This document shows, in pieces, positions 1 to 7,857 of a stretch of 24,241 bases of DNA. Position numbers and translations under genes: made by a program. Source of the DNA: Bacteroidales bacterium (GTDB lineage: Bacteria > Bacteroidota > Bacteroidia > Bacteroidales > Bacteroidaceae); the NCBI GenBank assembly GCA_004558865.1, contig SFCY01000020.1, forward strand, positions 1-24,241, in the 5' to 3' direction. The stretch's first letter is position 1; each line of letters starts with the position of its first letter. The notes under the pieces are model-generated. The model saw nothing but the letters and a program-made list of their open reading frames with translations. It had not been told where the DNA came from and did no database searches.

Positions 1-55
1 CCAAATCCATCATGCATAGCCAATTCTTCCTTGTTGTCTTCTTTATGCGTCGTGG

Positions 56-140
56 CAACTGCAACGATATATCGTACCTATTGCCGCGATATATCGTGCC
101 AACTGCCACGATATACCGTGCCAATAGCCACAATTTATAG
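56..140. repeat. 22-bp tandem repeat with palindromic core
   Basis: Three full units of exactly 22 bp (56-77, 78-99, 100-121) and a degenerate fourth (122-140). Units start CAACT or a variant and continue GCCACGATATATCGTGC or close to it. The core CGATATATCG is a perfect 10-bp palindrome at 65-74 and 87-96 and is degenerate at 109-118. No gene overlaps it. The unit length matches the second array at 10619-10714. Its function is unknown; the period is close to two helical turns. Confidence 0.8.
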
Positions 141-281
141 ACAACCTCTTGAAGGAACACAAGTTGGCAGCCTGAGAAGCTTGAAACAATGATTTCAATT
201 ATTGATTTTCTTTCTTGTTTTTAGCCCATTATCTGAAAAAACATGTTTTCTTGAAGTTGTAACAAAATATTCTTCATTTTA

Positions 282-312
282 TATGGCGGTTAGGCAAAAA
301 AGCCTATATTCG
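282..312 (+). promoter_or_regulatory. Probable promoter of the BspA-like gene
   Basis: A -7 element TATATTCG (305-312) matches the Bacteroidetes TAnnTTTG consensus except for one base. A weak -33-like TATG (282-285) lies 19 bp upstream. The ATG at 351 follows at a normal leader distance. Confidence 0.45.
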
Positions 313-350
313 CAGCAGCAACCAAACATCTACTCTAAAACAGGAAATCT

Positions 351-1205
351 ATGAAACGAACCTACACGACATACCGGCTGTAGACACCCTTGTGGGAAGG
401 CCTCCCCTATAAGGAGAGGCCCATCTACAATACCGCTATATCACGGGGAAATGTGAGGGTATTAAGAAGCGCGTTTTGGCACATGATAAAATTGCGCAAG
501 GTGAAAATCCTATCAGACAAATTGACAGAGATTGGACGCGATGCTTTTGCCTGGTGCAATGAATTGGAGGAGGTCAACCTCCCGGAGGGCGTTACGCGCA
601 TAGGCGACCACGCATTCTGGTGGAGCCTTTGCCTGCGTAAAGTAGAACTCCCATCCACGCTGACTCGCATAGAGGACTTTGCCTTTGACAGTGACCCTCT
701 GGACTCGATAGACATTCCTGCCGGAGTAACCTTTATAGGCCGGAACGCCTTCTGGAACAACCCGGAACTAAAGAAGGTCTACTCACGTCCTGTAGTTCCC
801 CCCACAACCAGCGAATGGTCTGATACTAAGCCACACCTGCCGTTCCACTACAGTTCGACGGAGACCGCCATCCTCTATGTACCGAAAGGGTCGGCAGAGG
901 CCTACCGGGCTTCTGAGGTGTTCTCGGAGTTCCAGAACATCGTCGAGCTTGAGGAGTGGCAATGGCCCACCGCCATCAACAGGCCGGCTGCGCCGCAGGC
1001 ACAGTTCAAAGTGTATGGTGAGGCTGGCACGCTCCATGTCGTGGCCGACGGCAATGGCGGCAATGGTGCGGCATCGGTCAATGTGTTTGGCATAGACGGA
1101 GCCTCGGTATGGAGCGGACAAGTGACCGGCCGCTTGGAAATCAGTTTGCCCAAGGGCTTCTATGTGGTTCGGGTAGGAAAGACAATTCGTAAGGTGTCGT
1201 TGTAA
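351..1205 (+). pseudogene. BspA-like leucine-rich-repeat surface protein, 5' damaged
   Basis: The ATG at 351 opens a frame that stops after ten codons at TAG (381-383), then runs open in the same frame to TAA at 1205. From the TTG at 390 the remaining 271 residues contain about four Treponema-type leucine-rich repeats (residues about 43-135, pattern LxxIGxxAFxxCxxLxxVxLP). A segment ILYVPKGSAEAYRAS (161-175) follows, typical of the end of such repeat domains, and then a tail (about 205-271) with NVFGIDGASVW and LPKGFYVVRVG that resembles a type IX secretion C-terminal sorting domain. Intact relatives are secreted or outer-membrane adhesins. Here the first ten codons do not look like a signal peptide and most of the N-terminal part is missing. 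The open frame begins beside a small palindrome (399-421). I infer a truncated pseudogene. Initiation at TTG 390 would give a cytoplasmic fragment of doubtful use. Confidence 0.75.
399..421. repeat. Small palindrome at the broken 5' end
   Basis: GGCCTCCCCTATAAGGAGAGGCC is almost its own reverse complement: arms GGCCTC(C/T)CC and GGAGAGGCC around TATA. It shares CCTC-CC-TATAAGGAGA with a palindrome at 7687-7704 in the nadA-nadC spacer, which suggests a dispersed element. Confidence 0.5.
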
Positions 1206-1271
1206 TGCGATGTATTTGTCACAGATCGCTTATTTCGTTCATTCTGATTAAGTGATACGATGGTTAGCCAT

Positions 1272-1307
1272 AAGGGCATGCAAGTGTTGAACTTTGCATG
1301 CCCTTTT
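1272..1307 (+). terminator. Terminator after the BspA-like gene
   Basis: A perfect 12-bp stem (AAGGGCATGCAA 1272-1283 with TTGCATGCCCTT 1294-1305) with a 10-nt loop, followed by TT. It lies 66 bp after the stop codon. Confidence 0.8.
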
Positions 1308-1423
1308 GGGTTGAAAAGAAATATATGCTGCATCTATTGGCGGTCTATGCCAGGACAGGGACAACTTACCAAGTCGGCAACTTGATAAACTTGATTCAAC
1401 CAGAAAAAAAACAAACTGTTTAT

Positions 1424-1454
1424 TTTGTTCTTCGACCAAATTGCACTAACTTTG
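1424..1454 (+). promoter_or_regulatory. maeB promoter
   Basis: TTTG (1424-1427), 19 bp, TAACTTTG (1447-1454): a full match to the Bacteroidetes sigma-70 (SigABfr) consensus. The start codon is 59 bp further on. Confidence 0.85.
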
Positions 1455-1513
1455 CAATGGATTAAGAGAATCAGAACGAATCAATTCAGGAACGTAAAAA
1501 ACGACAAATCAAT

Positions 1514-3820
1514 ATGGTAAAAATCACGAAAGAGGCTGCCCTTGAATATCATGAGGGCAATCGCCCCGGCAAGATCGAGGTGAAACCCACCAAGCCCTAC
1601 CGCACCCAAACCGACCTCTCGCTGGCCTACTCGCCGGGAGTGGCCTATCCCTGTCTGGAAATCCAGAAGAATCCAGACGATGTATACAAGTACACCGACA
1701 AGGGCAACCTTGTGGCCGTCATCTCCAACGGCACCGCCGTGCTCGGCCTCGGCGACATCGGGGCCATGAGCGGCAAACCCGTGATGGAAGGCAAGGGACT
1801 GCTCTTCAAAATATATGGCGGCATCGACGTGTTCGACATAGAGGTGAACGAGAAGGATCCCGAGAAGTTCTGCGAGGCCGTGGAGAAGATTGCCCCCTCC
1901 TTTGGCGGCATCAACTTGGAGGACATCAAGGCTCCAGAGTGCTTCTATATAGAGGACCGGCTAAAGAAGACCCTCGACATACCCGTGATGCACGACGACC
2001 AGCACGGCACGGCCATCATTTCAGCGGCAGGACTGCTCAACGCCTGCGAAGTGGCGGGCAAGAAGCTCAGCGACGTGAGAATCGTCGTCAACGGCGCTGG
2101 AGCTGCGGCCATCAGCTGCACCAAGCTCTACGTGTCGCTCGGCGCAAAGAAAGAGAACATCGTCATGTTGGACTCAAAGGGAGTCATCACCACCGACCGT
2201 CCCAACCTCACTCCCCAAAAGGCTCTCTTCGCCACCGACCGTCGCGATGTCCACAACTTGGAGGAGGCCATCAAGGGAGCAGACGTGTTTGTAGGTCTAT
2301 CGAAAGGCAACATCCTCTCTCAGGACATGGTGCGCTCCATGGCCAAGAACCCCATCGTGTTTGCCCTTGCCAATCCCGTGCCGGAGATTTCGTATGAGGA
2401 CGCCATCGCAGCCCGCCCCGACGTGTTGATGTCGACAGGCCGCTCCGACTATCCCAACCAGATCAACAACGTCATTGGATTCCCCTACATCTTCAGAGGA
2501 GCCCTCGATGTCCATGCGCGCGCCATCAACGAGTCGATGAAACTGGCCGCCGTCAAGGCCATCGCGCGACTGGCCAAGCTGCCCATTCCCGACGTCGTGA
2601 ACGAGGTCTACCACGTGAACGACCTGCAGTTCGGCCCCAAATATTTCATTCCCAAACCCGTCGACCCGCGCCTCATCACCGAGGTCTCCACGGCTGTGGC
2701 CCAAGCTGCCATTGAAAGTGGCGTGGCCCGCAAGACCATCACCGACTGGGATGCCTATAAGCAGCGCCTGCGCCAGCTCTTGGGACAGGAGACGAAACTC
2801 ACGCGCAACATCCATGCCACAGCCGCGCTCCACCCCCAGCGCGTGGTGTTTGCTGAGGGCGGTCACCCCACGATGATGAAAGCCGCCGTACAGGCCAAGC
2901 AGGAAGGCATTTGCCACCCCATCCTCTTGGGCAATCCCGACCGCCTCAACCGCATGGCCAACCGCTTGAAGCTCAACCTTGACGGCGTGGAAATCATCGA
3001 CATGCGCGCCGACAACGAGCAGGGACGACGCGCCACCTACGCCAAGCACTTAGCCGAGAAGTGCGCACGCCGCGGCTACTCGTTCGAGGAAGCCTACGAC
3101 AAGATGTACGAGCGCAACTATTTCGGAATGTCGATGGTGGAGCAGGGCGACGCAGACGCGTTCATCACGGGCCTCTACACCAAATACTCCAACACCATCA
3201 AGGTGGCAAAGGAGGTCATCGGCATCCGCGAAGGCTACAAGACGTTCGCCACCATGCACATTCTCAACACCAAGAAAGGCGTCTACTTCTTGAGCGACAC
3301 GCTCATCAACCGCCATCCCGACGAGAACGTGCTGTACGACATTGCCAAGCTCTCGGCCGAGACGCTCAACTTCTTTGGCGAGACTCCCGTCATCTCCATG
3401 GTCAGCTACTCCAACTTCGGCACCGACGACCAAGGATCACCAGTGAAGGTACACCAGGCTGTGGAACGACTGCAAAAAGAGTTCCCGAACCTTGCCGTGG
3501 ACGGAGAGATGCAGGTCAACTTCGCACTCGACACTGAGCTGCGCGACAACCGCTATCCCTTCACCCGCCTGAAGGGCAAGAAGGTAAACACACTGGTGTT
3601 CCCCAACATGTCATCGGCCAACAGCTCCTACATGCTAATGAAAGAACTCGACCCGGACATCGAGACCATTGGCCCGATTCAGATGGGACTGAACAAGCCC
3701 ATCCATTTCACCGACTTCGAGGCCTCCGTGCGCGACGTGGTCAACGTCACCGCCGTGGCCGTCATCGACGCCTACGTGGAGAAGGTGAAGGAGGGACAGA
3801 AACGCAACCAGAGTCTCTAA
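1514..3820 (+). CDS. maeB: NADP-dependent malic enzyme with C-terminal phosphotransacetylase-like domain
   Basis: This 768-residue protein should oxidatively decarboxylate malate to pyruvate with reduction of NADP, in the cytoplasm, supplying NADPH and pyruvate. Visible features are the malic N-terminal domain with SGKPVMEGKG (86-95), the metal-binding segments NLEDI (134-138) and MHDDQHGTA (159-167), and a Rossmann fold with VVNGAGAAAIS (191-201). From about residue 440 to the end runs a domain like phosphate acetyl/butyryltransferase (PQRVVFAEGGHPTMMKAA). This is the usual layout of the long MaeB class, about 750-770 residues. In that class the C-terminal domain is regarded as regulatory (acetyl-CoA binding) and not catalytic; that is family knowledge, not visible here. 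It is a single-gene unit between its own promoter and terminator. Use of NADP over NAD is inferred from the class. Confidence 0.95.
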   Translation: MVKITKEAALEYHEGNRPGKIEVKPTKPYRTQTDLSLAYSPGVAYPCLEIQKNPDDVYKYTDKGNLVAVISNGTAVLGLGDIGAMSGKPVMEGKGLLFKIYGGIDVFDIEVNEKDPEKFCEAVEKIAPSFGGINLEDIKAPECFYIEDRLKKTLDIPVMHDDQHGTAIISAAGLLNACEVAGKKLSDVRIVVNGAGAAAISCTKLYVSLGAKKENIVMLDSKGVITTDRPNLTPQKALFATDRRDVHNLEEAIKGADVFVGLSKGNILSQDMVRSMAKNPIVFALANPVPEISYEDAIAARPDVLMSTGRSDYPNQINNVIGFPYIFRGALDVHARAINESMKLAAVKAIARLAKLPIPDVVNEVYHVNDLQFGPKYFIPKPVDPRLITEVSTAVAQAAIESGVARKTITDWDAYKQRLRQLLGQETKLTRNIHATAALHPQRVVFAEGGHPTMMKAAVQAKQEGICHPILLGNPDRLNRMANRLKLNLDGVEIIDMRADNEQGRRATYAKHLAEKCARRGYSFEEAYDKMYERNYFGMSMVEQGDADAFITGLYTKYSNTIKVAKEVIGIREGYKTFATMHILNTKKGVYFLSDTLINRHPDENVLYDIAKLSAETLNFFGETPVISMVSYSNFGTDDQGSPVKVHQAVERLQKEFPNLAVDGEMQVNFALDTELRDNRYPFTRLKGKKVNTLVFPNMSSANSSYMLMKELDPDIETIGPIQMGLNKPIHFTDFEASVRDVVNVTAVAVIDAYVEKVKEGQKRNQSL

Positions 3821-3841
3821 GCCCACAAGTCCATACACAAC

Positions 3842-3890
3842 AAAAGCGTGCAATCCCTTGGCGTTTGCCAAAGGATTGCACGCTTTTTTT
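3842..3890. terminator. Bidirectional terminator between maeB and the lipoprotein gene
   Basis: A 15-bp perfect stem (AAAAGCGTGCAATCC 3842-3856 with GGATTGCACGCTTTT 3873-3887), extended inward by TTGG/CCAA around one mismatch. It is followed by a T run to 3890 and flanked by A residues on the other side, so it can serve both convergent transcripts. Confidence 0.9.
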
Positions 3891-3990
3891 GTCCATTGCC
3901 AGCCATCTCCAACTTCTTGGCGGCAAGAGAGGCGGCTCTTCCGGCCTCCACCTCTCCGCAAGGTGAGGGAAAACGAGGGAGATAAAGAAT

Positions 3991-4803
3991 TCAGTTTTTC
4001 ACCGTGACATGCATTCTTCCGCGGTAATCCACCAGCAAGTCCATGAGGAAGCTGATATTCGTGTCTGGCTTAACGATAGACACAAAGAAATGGGTTCCGC
4101 GAGGATCCATCCCCGTCAGCCGGATGTCGTTCAGAATGCCCTGCCTGATGAAGTCGCGCGGAGCAACGCCCGCAAAGTCACGCTTGCGGAAGTCGCGTGA
4201 GAAGAGGCAGTAGTCGCCACGATAGAGGCTCACATGGATGATGTTGTCGTAGTAGACATTGTCCACCTCCACACCCTCGTCGCTGTAATTGGCCTTCACC
4301 ACCTTGAATGTCGTCGGGTTGATTTGGATATAGCTATGGTAGCGATCCTTGCCATAGACAAGCACAGAGTCGCGCTTGATGAGCTTCCCCGTATTAAGAG
4401 GCGCAGGATGCTCCTTGGAGAAATAGGCGTTGTCATTCCTATCCTCACTCTTGACCAGACTCACCAGGTCGCCCGATGCGTTGCGGAACTCAAAGACGTG
4501 GGCCGACTGCCTCACAATCTTGTAGCGTGCCGTATTGGCGGCATTGAGCACGAGCGTATCGTGGAAGATTTGGAAATACACCGGCTGCGATGTAGAGTCG
4601 GGATAGTAAATGGTGTCACCTTGGGCCTTGAACACCACCGTCTCGTCATCCTCATTCACCCAGACTCCCTGCAACAGCTTCTTTGCCTCCAAATCTTCCT
4701 TGGGGGCAGACGGCTGTGCTTTTCCAGGGGTCTTGTTGCGGCAAGAGGAAAGGGAGAACAGTGCCAGACTCATGGCGACTACATATATCAACTTCAATTT
4801 CAT
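3991..4803 (-). CDS. Predicted lipoprotein, DUF4738-like
   Basis: A 270-residue protein with a lipoprotein signal peptide: basic start MKLKLIY, hydrophobic core, lipobox LSSC with the acylated cysteine at 21, so it is expected on the periplasmic or outer membrane. A low-complexity linker (about 22-40) leads to a part rich in beta strands: a first block around VWVNEDDETVVF (about 47-58) and a later block with YSDEGVEVDNVYYDN (about 174-188). The second block recalls the Bacteroidales family DUF4738, an identification from memory and so tentative. No catalytic motif is visible and the function is unknown. It lies 34 bp downstream of ugd on the same strand with no promoter between, so it is probably co-transcribed. 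That may be incidental or may hint at a cell-envelope role. Confidence 0.85.
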   Translation of the reverse strand: MKLKLIYVVAMSLALFSLSSCRNKTPGKAQPSAPKEDLEAKKLLQGVWVNEDDETVVFKAQGDTIYYPDSTSQPVYFQIFHDTLVLNAANTARYKIVRQSAHVFEFRNASGDLVSLVKSEDRNDNAYFSKEHPAPLNTGKLIKRDSVLVYGKDRYHSYIQINPTTFKVVKANYSDEGVEVDNVYYDNIIHVSLYRGDYCLFSRDFRKRDFAGVAPRDFIRQGILNDIRLTGMDPRGTHFFVSIVKPDTNISFLMDLLVDYRGRMHVTVKN

Positions 4804-4837
4804 AGGCGATCAAATCAACCTCAAAGCAGTTTCTTCC

Positions 4838-6181
4838 TTATTTGCCGATGCCGTGATACTCAAACCCATTGTCGGCGAGTTCGTTGGCATCATAGATGTT
4901 TCGTCCGTCGATGAGGAGCTTGCGGCTCATCTTCTCCCCGAGGGTCTTCCAGTTGGGCATACGGAATTCCTTCCACTCGGTGAGAAGCAACACGGCAGCT
5001 GCCCCCTCGGCGGCATCATACATGTCCTTGGCATAATAAAGATGGTCGAGATAGGGCTGCAAGTCCTCATTGATTCCCATGCGGCGCTGGCACTCCTGCA
5101 TGGCTACGGGGTCGTAGGCCCTCACGCGAACGCCCGCCTTCAACAGCAGCGACAGCATCACCAAGGCCGTGGACTCGCGCATATCGTCGGTCTCGGGCTT
5201 GAAGGCCAGTCCCCATACGGCCACTGTCAGCCCCTTGAGGCTGTCCTTGCCGACAGCCTTCTCCAGCTTCTCGAACAGGATAGTCTTCTGCCGGGCGTTG
5301 ACACGCTCCACAGCCTTGAGTACCTCCATGGAATAGCCGTTCTCATCGGCAGTCCTTACCAAAGCCTTGACATCCTTGGGGAAGCAGCTGCCGCCATAGC
5401 CACAGCCGGCATAGAGAAACTTGCGGCCTATGCGCGTGTCGGAGCCGATGCCCTGGCGCACACTCGTCACGTCGGCGCCCACCCGCTCACACAGATTGGC
5501 AATGTCGTTCATAAAGGAAATGCGGGTGGCCAACATTGAGTTGGCGGCATATTTGGTCATCTCGGCGCTGGGAATGTCCATGAAGATCACTCTGAAATTG
5601 TTGAGTAGGAACGGCTTGTAGAGTCGCGTCAGCACCTCCTTGGCGTGTTCCGAGTCGACACCCACCACCACACGGTCAGGACTCATGAAATCCTTGATGG
5701 CACTGCCCTCCTTGAGGAACTCCGGGTTGCTGGCCACATCGAAGCTGATGTCCACCCCCCGCTTGTCGAGTTCCTCCTGTATGGCGTGGCGCACTTTCTT
5801 GGCTGTGCCCACAGGAACGGTGCTTTTGGTCACAACCACAATGGGGTGCGTGAGGTTCTGCCCAATGGTGCGGGCCACCTCAAGGACATAGTGCAAGTCG
5901 GCGGAGCCATCCTCGTCGGGAGGAGTACCCACGGCCGAGAACACCACTTCCTGGTCGTTTAGCACGGAAGCCAAATCTGTGGTGAAGTTCAATCGGCCAG
6001 CCTTGACGTTCTTCAAGACAAGATCATCAAGACCCGGCTCATAGATGGGCACGTCGCCCTGCTTGAGCCTTTCTATTTTCTTTGCGTCGACGTCGACACA
6101 AGTGACATTGGCGCCCGTCTCGGCAAAACAAGTTCCCGAAACCAAACCTACATAACCGGTTCCAACAATTGCTATATTCAT
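4838..6181 (-). CDS. ugd: UDP-glucose 6-dehydrogenase
   Basis: This 447-residue cytoplasmic enzyme oxidises UDP-glucose to UDP-glucuronate in two NAD-dependent steps, giving the precursor for acidic surface polysaccharides. The N-terminal NAD-binding motif GTGYVGLVSGTCFAETG is at 7-23. The substrate segments NPEFLKEGSAIKDF (152-165) and AEMTKYAANSMLA (206-218) are present. The catalytic cysteine is C266 in GYGGSCFPKD (261-270), and the C-terminal UDP-binding domain carries VAVWGLAFKPETDDMRES. The length is normal for the bacterial family. A GDP-mannose dehydrogenase is less likely given the FKPETDDMRES block. Its own promoter lies about 110 bp upstream. No glycosyltransferases are nearby, so the polysaccharide it serves cannot be read from this window. 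Confidence 0.95.
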   Translation of the reverse strand: MNIAIVGTGYVGLVSGTCFAETGANVTCVDVDAKKIERLKQGDVPIYEPGLDDLVLKNVKAGRLNFTTDLASVLNDQEVVFSAVGTPPDEDGSADLHYVLEVARTIGQNLTHPIVVVTKSTVPVGTAKKVRHAIQEELDKRGVDISFDVASNPEFLKEGSAIKDFMSPDRVVVGVDSEHAKEVLTRLYKPFLLNNFRVIFMDIPSAEMTKYAANSMLATRISFMNDIANLCERVGADVTSVRQGIGSDTRIGRKFLYAGCGYGGSCFPKDVKALVRTADENGYSMEVLKAVERVNARQKTILFEKLEKAVGKDSLKGLTVAVWGLAFKPETDDMRESTALVMLSLLLKAGVRVRAYDPVAMQECQRRMGINEDLQPYLDHLYYAKDMYDAAEGAAAVLLLTEWKEFRMPNWKTLGEKMSRKLLIDGRNIYDANELADNGFEYHGIGK

Positions 6182-6291
6182 AGTAGTATCTTTATTTTAT
6201 CTTGCTCCCGGACAGCCGGCGACAACGACAGGGGAGCGAGGCTTTTGCCTGCGCGTTCGCCACAAATCCTTAGGTCTTACGTTTTTCAAGG

Positions 6292-6322
6292 CAAAGGTAA
6301 ACGTTTTTTTTTAAAACACAAA
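6292..6322 (-). promoter_or_regulatory. ugd promoter
   Basis: Read on the minus strand: TTTG (6322-6319), 19 bp, TACCTTTG (6299-6292). It matches the Bacteroidetes consensus exactly and points at ugd, leaving a leader of roughly 100 nt. Confidence 0.8.
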
Positions 6323-6590
6323 ATAAAACGATACATTCCTCTAATTGGTGCTGAAGAAAACGACGGCGACCGCCAGCTCCAACCTTTGGACGACAGGGAA
6401 ACAGCGCAAAAGGAAGAGCCAAAAGGCCTCTCCGCCAATTTGAATTCCTCATGAGCCCACCATCATCCTTGCGGCCTTGACGACGACATAGGAAGAAAGC
6501 TGTGGCCAAACAAAAAAAGGGACCAGATGCATCGCTACTGGATAAGGTTTCCCCAAGGTTAGCGATTCTCGGACCATGCATGCAATATGT

Positions 6591-6615
6591 CAAGAGCCGG
6601 CCAGGCCGGCTCTTG
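6591..6615. repeat. 25-bp perfect palindrome
   Basis: CAAGAGCCGGCC, A, GGCCGGCTCTTG: 12-bp arms around one base, realistically a 10-bp stem with a small loop. It lies 155 bp past the nadC stop on the nadC transcript side. It could be a factor-dependent or T-less terminator, or a REP-like element. Confidence 0.65.
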
Positions 6616-6646
6616 ATTTCTTTGGGGCAAAGCATAGAACTCATAG

Positions 6647-6668
6647 CCCCGCCTTGTGGGGGGGGGGC
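6647..6668. repeat. Poly-G tract of ten in a GC-rich hairpin
   Basis: Ten consecutive G at 6658-6667 follow CCCCGCCTTGT. The C-rich and G-rich sides can pair (GCCCCGCC with GGGGGGGC) around TTGT. The G count is unlikely to be stable in replication or reliable in sequencing. Confidence 0.7.
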
Positions 6669-6769
6669 AAGACTTTTTAGAGAACGTTGCGACAACAATG
6701 TGGCATGAGGCTACCAAAGGCGTACCCAACTCAGCACATGGCAAGGATAGGGAACAAGCCGACGCGCCG

Positions 6770-7660
6770 TCACATCTTCAGCTTGCTGCTGCCCTTGGCC
6801 TTGAGGCTCATGTCGAGGGCCTTGACGCTGTGGGTCAGCGCGCCAAAGGAAATGAAATCCACACCGGCCTTGGCGTAGGGAATCATGGTATCGAATGTGA
6901 TGCCTCCCGACGATTCGGTCTCGATGTGAGCGGGCGACCGGCGCACGAGTTCCACGGCGCGCTTGGTGTCGGCGGGTGTGAAGTTGTCGAACATAATGCG
7001 GTCGGGAGCTTCGGCAATGGCCTGCTCAAGCTCTTTGAAGTCGCGCACCTCACACTCTATCTTCAGTTCAAGGCCCTTGTCGGCACAATACCGCCGCGCC
7101 CGGGTGATGGCGTTGTGCACGCCGCCGCAGAAATCGATGTGGTTGTCCTTGAGGAGTATCATGTCGAAGAGGCCGATGCGATGATTCATGCCGCCGCCGA
7201 TGCGCACGGCTTCCTTTTCAAGCATTCGCATTCCAGGCGTAGTTTTTCGCGTGTCGAGCACGCGGGTCTTGGTGCCTGCGTCGATGAGGGCCTGCTGGTA
7301 TTTATGGGCCATGGTGGCAATGCCGCTCATGCGTTGGCAGATGTTGAGCATGAGACGCTCGGTGGTGAGCAGGCTTTGCTCCTTGCCAGCCACAGAGAGT
7401 ACGATGTCGCCCGGCACTACGTGGTCGCCGTCGTGCTTGTGCATGGTGACCTTGAGATTGGGATCGAAACGATGGAAGACTTCTTTGGCGGCGCGTTCGC
7501 CAGCGAAGATGCCTTCTTCCTTGATCATCAGCTCGCTCTCGCCCATGGCGTCGGCGGGAATGCAACAAAGGGTGGTGTGGTCGCCGTCGCCAATGTCCTC
7601 GGCGAAAGCCAAGTCGATGAGACGGTCGGTCAGAGTCTTTTCTTTTTCTTCGTAGTTCAT
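6770..7660 (-). CDS. nadC: Nicotinate-nucleotide pyrophosphorylase (carboxylating)
   Basis: Quinolinate phosphoribosyltransferase, 296 residues: it converts quinolinate and PRPP to nicotinate mononucleotide, CO2 and pyrophosphate, the third step of de novo NAD synthesis. Family marks are EDIGDGDHTT (21-30), NICQRMSGIAT (105-115), the quinolinate-binding segment DTRKTTPG, then GGGMNHR and the barrel segments LLKDNHID, IECEVRD, IMFDNF and ESSGGI. The last lines the phosphate pocket. Length is normal. It is the last gene of nadB-nadA-nadC, 197 bp after nadA. I see no TAnnTTTG element in that gap, so transcription from the nadB promoter is the simplest reading. Confidence 0.96.
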   Translation of the reverse strand: MNYEEKEKTLTDRLIDLAFAEDIGDGDHTTLCCIPADAMGESELMIKEEGIFAGERAAKEVFHRFDPNLKVTMHKHDGDHVVPGDIVLSVAGKEQSLLTTERLMLNICQRMSGIATMAHKYQQALIDAGTKTRVLDTRKTTPGMRMLEKEAVRIGGGMNHRIGLFDMILLKDNHIDFCGGVHNAITRARRYCADKGLELKIECEVRDFKELEQAIAEAPDRIMFDNFTPADTKRAVELVRRSPAHIETESSGGITFDTMIPYAKAGVDFISFGALTHSVKALDMSLKAKGSSKLKM

Positions 7661-7686
7661 AATGATTGGGATTTATGATGGGGTAG

Positions 7687-7704
7687 ACCTCTCCTTATAA
7701 GGAG
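7687..7704. repeat. Palindrome in the nadA-nadC spacer
   Basis: CTCCTTATAAGGAG (7691-7704) is a perfect 14-bp palindrome preceded by ACCT. It resembles the palindrome at 399-421. The same spacer carries GCGGGGCGGA twice, 60 bp apart (7772 and 7832). The role is unknown; a dispersed repeat or an mRNA processing site are possibilities. Confidence 0.45.
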
Positions 7705-7857
7705 ATACACGGAACAAGCGGAACATGCGTTCATGAACAAGACAAGCAGAACCTGTCTTCGGAGCCAGAATGCGGGGCGGATGAGCCGAGTCACGCCTTC
7801 GGGCAGGCAACGCACGAGTGACGCTCAGTCAGCGGGGCGGAATCACCCGGAGGAGCC

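Larger units (their letters stand above)
6323..6769. other. Non-coding spacer between the ugd promoter and nadC
   Basis: I find no convincing gene here. Open frames on both strands have low-complexity or arginine/proline-rich translations with no recognisable family. The stretch holds a 25-bp palindrome (6591-6615) and a 10-G tract (6658-6667), both downstream of the nadC stop. They may form the 3' end of the nad transcript, but neither has a clear T run. Confidence 0.6.

Noticed and set aside
56..140. CRISPR array
   Set aside because: The period is only 22 bp, the whole unit is similar with no unique spacers, and no cas gene is present. The same holds for 10619-10714.
6270..6698. 142-codon open frame on the minus strand in the ugd/nadC spacer
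   Set aside because: No recognisable domain; it runs through the ugd promoter, the palindrome and the poly-G tract, so it is unlikely to be a gene.
6656..7678. 340-codon open frame on the plus strand over nadC
   Set aside because: Its translation is low in complexity and nadC on the other strand accounts for the coding signal.
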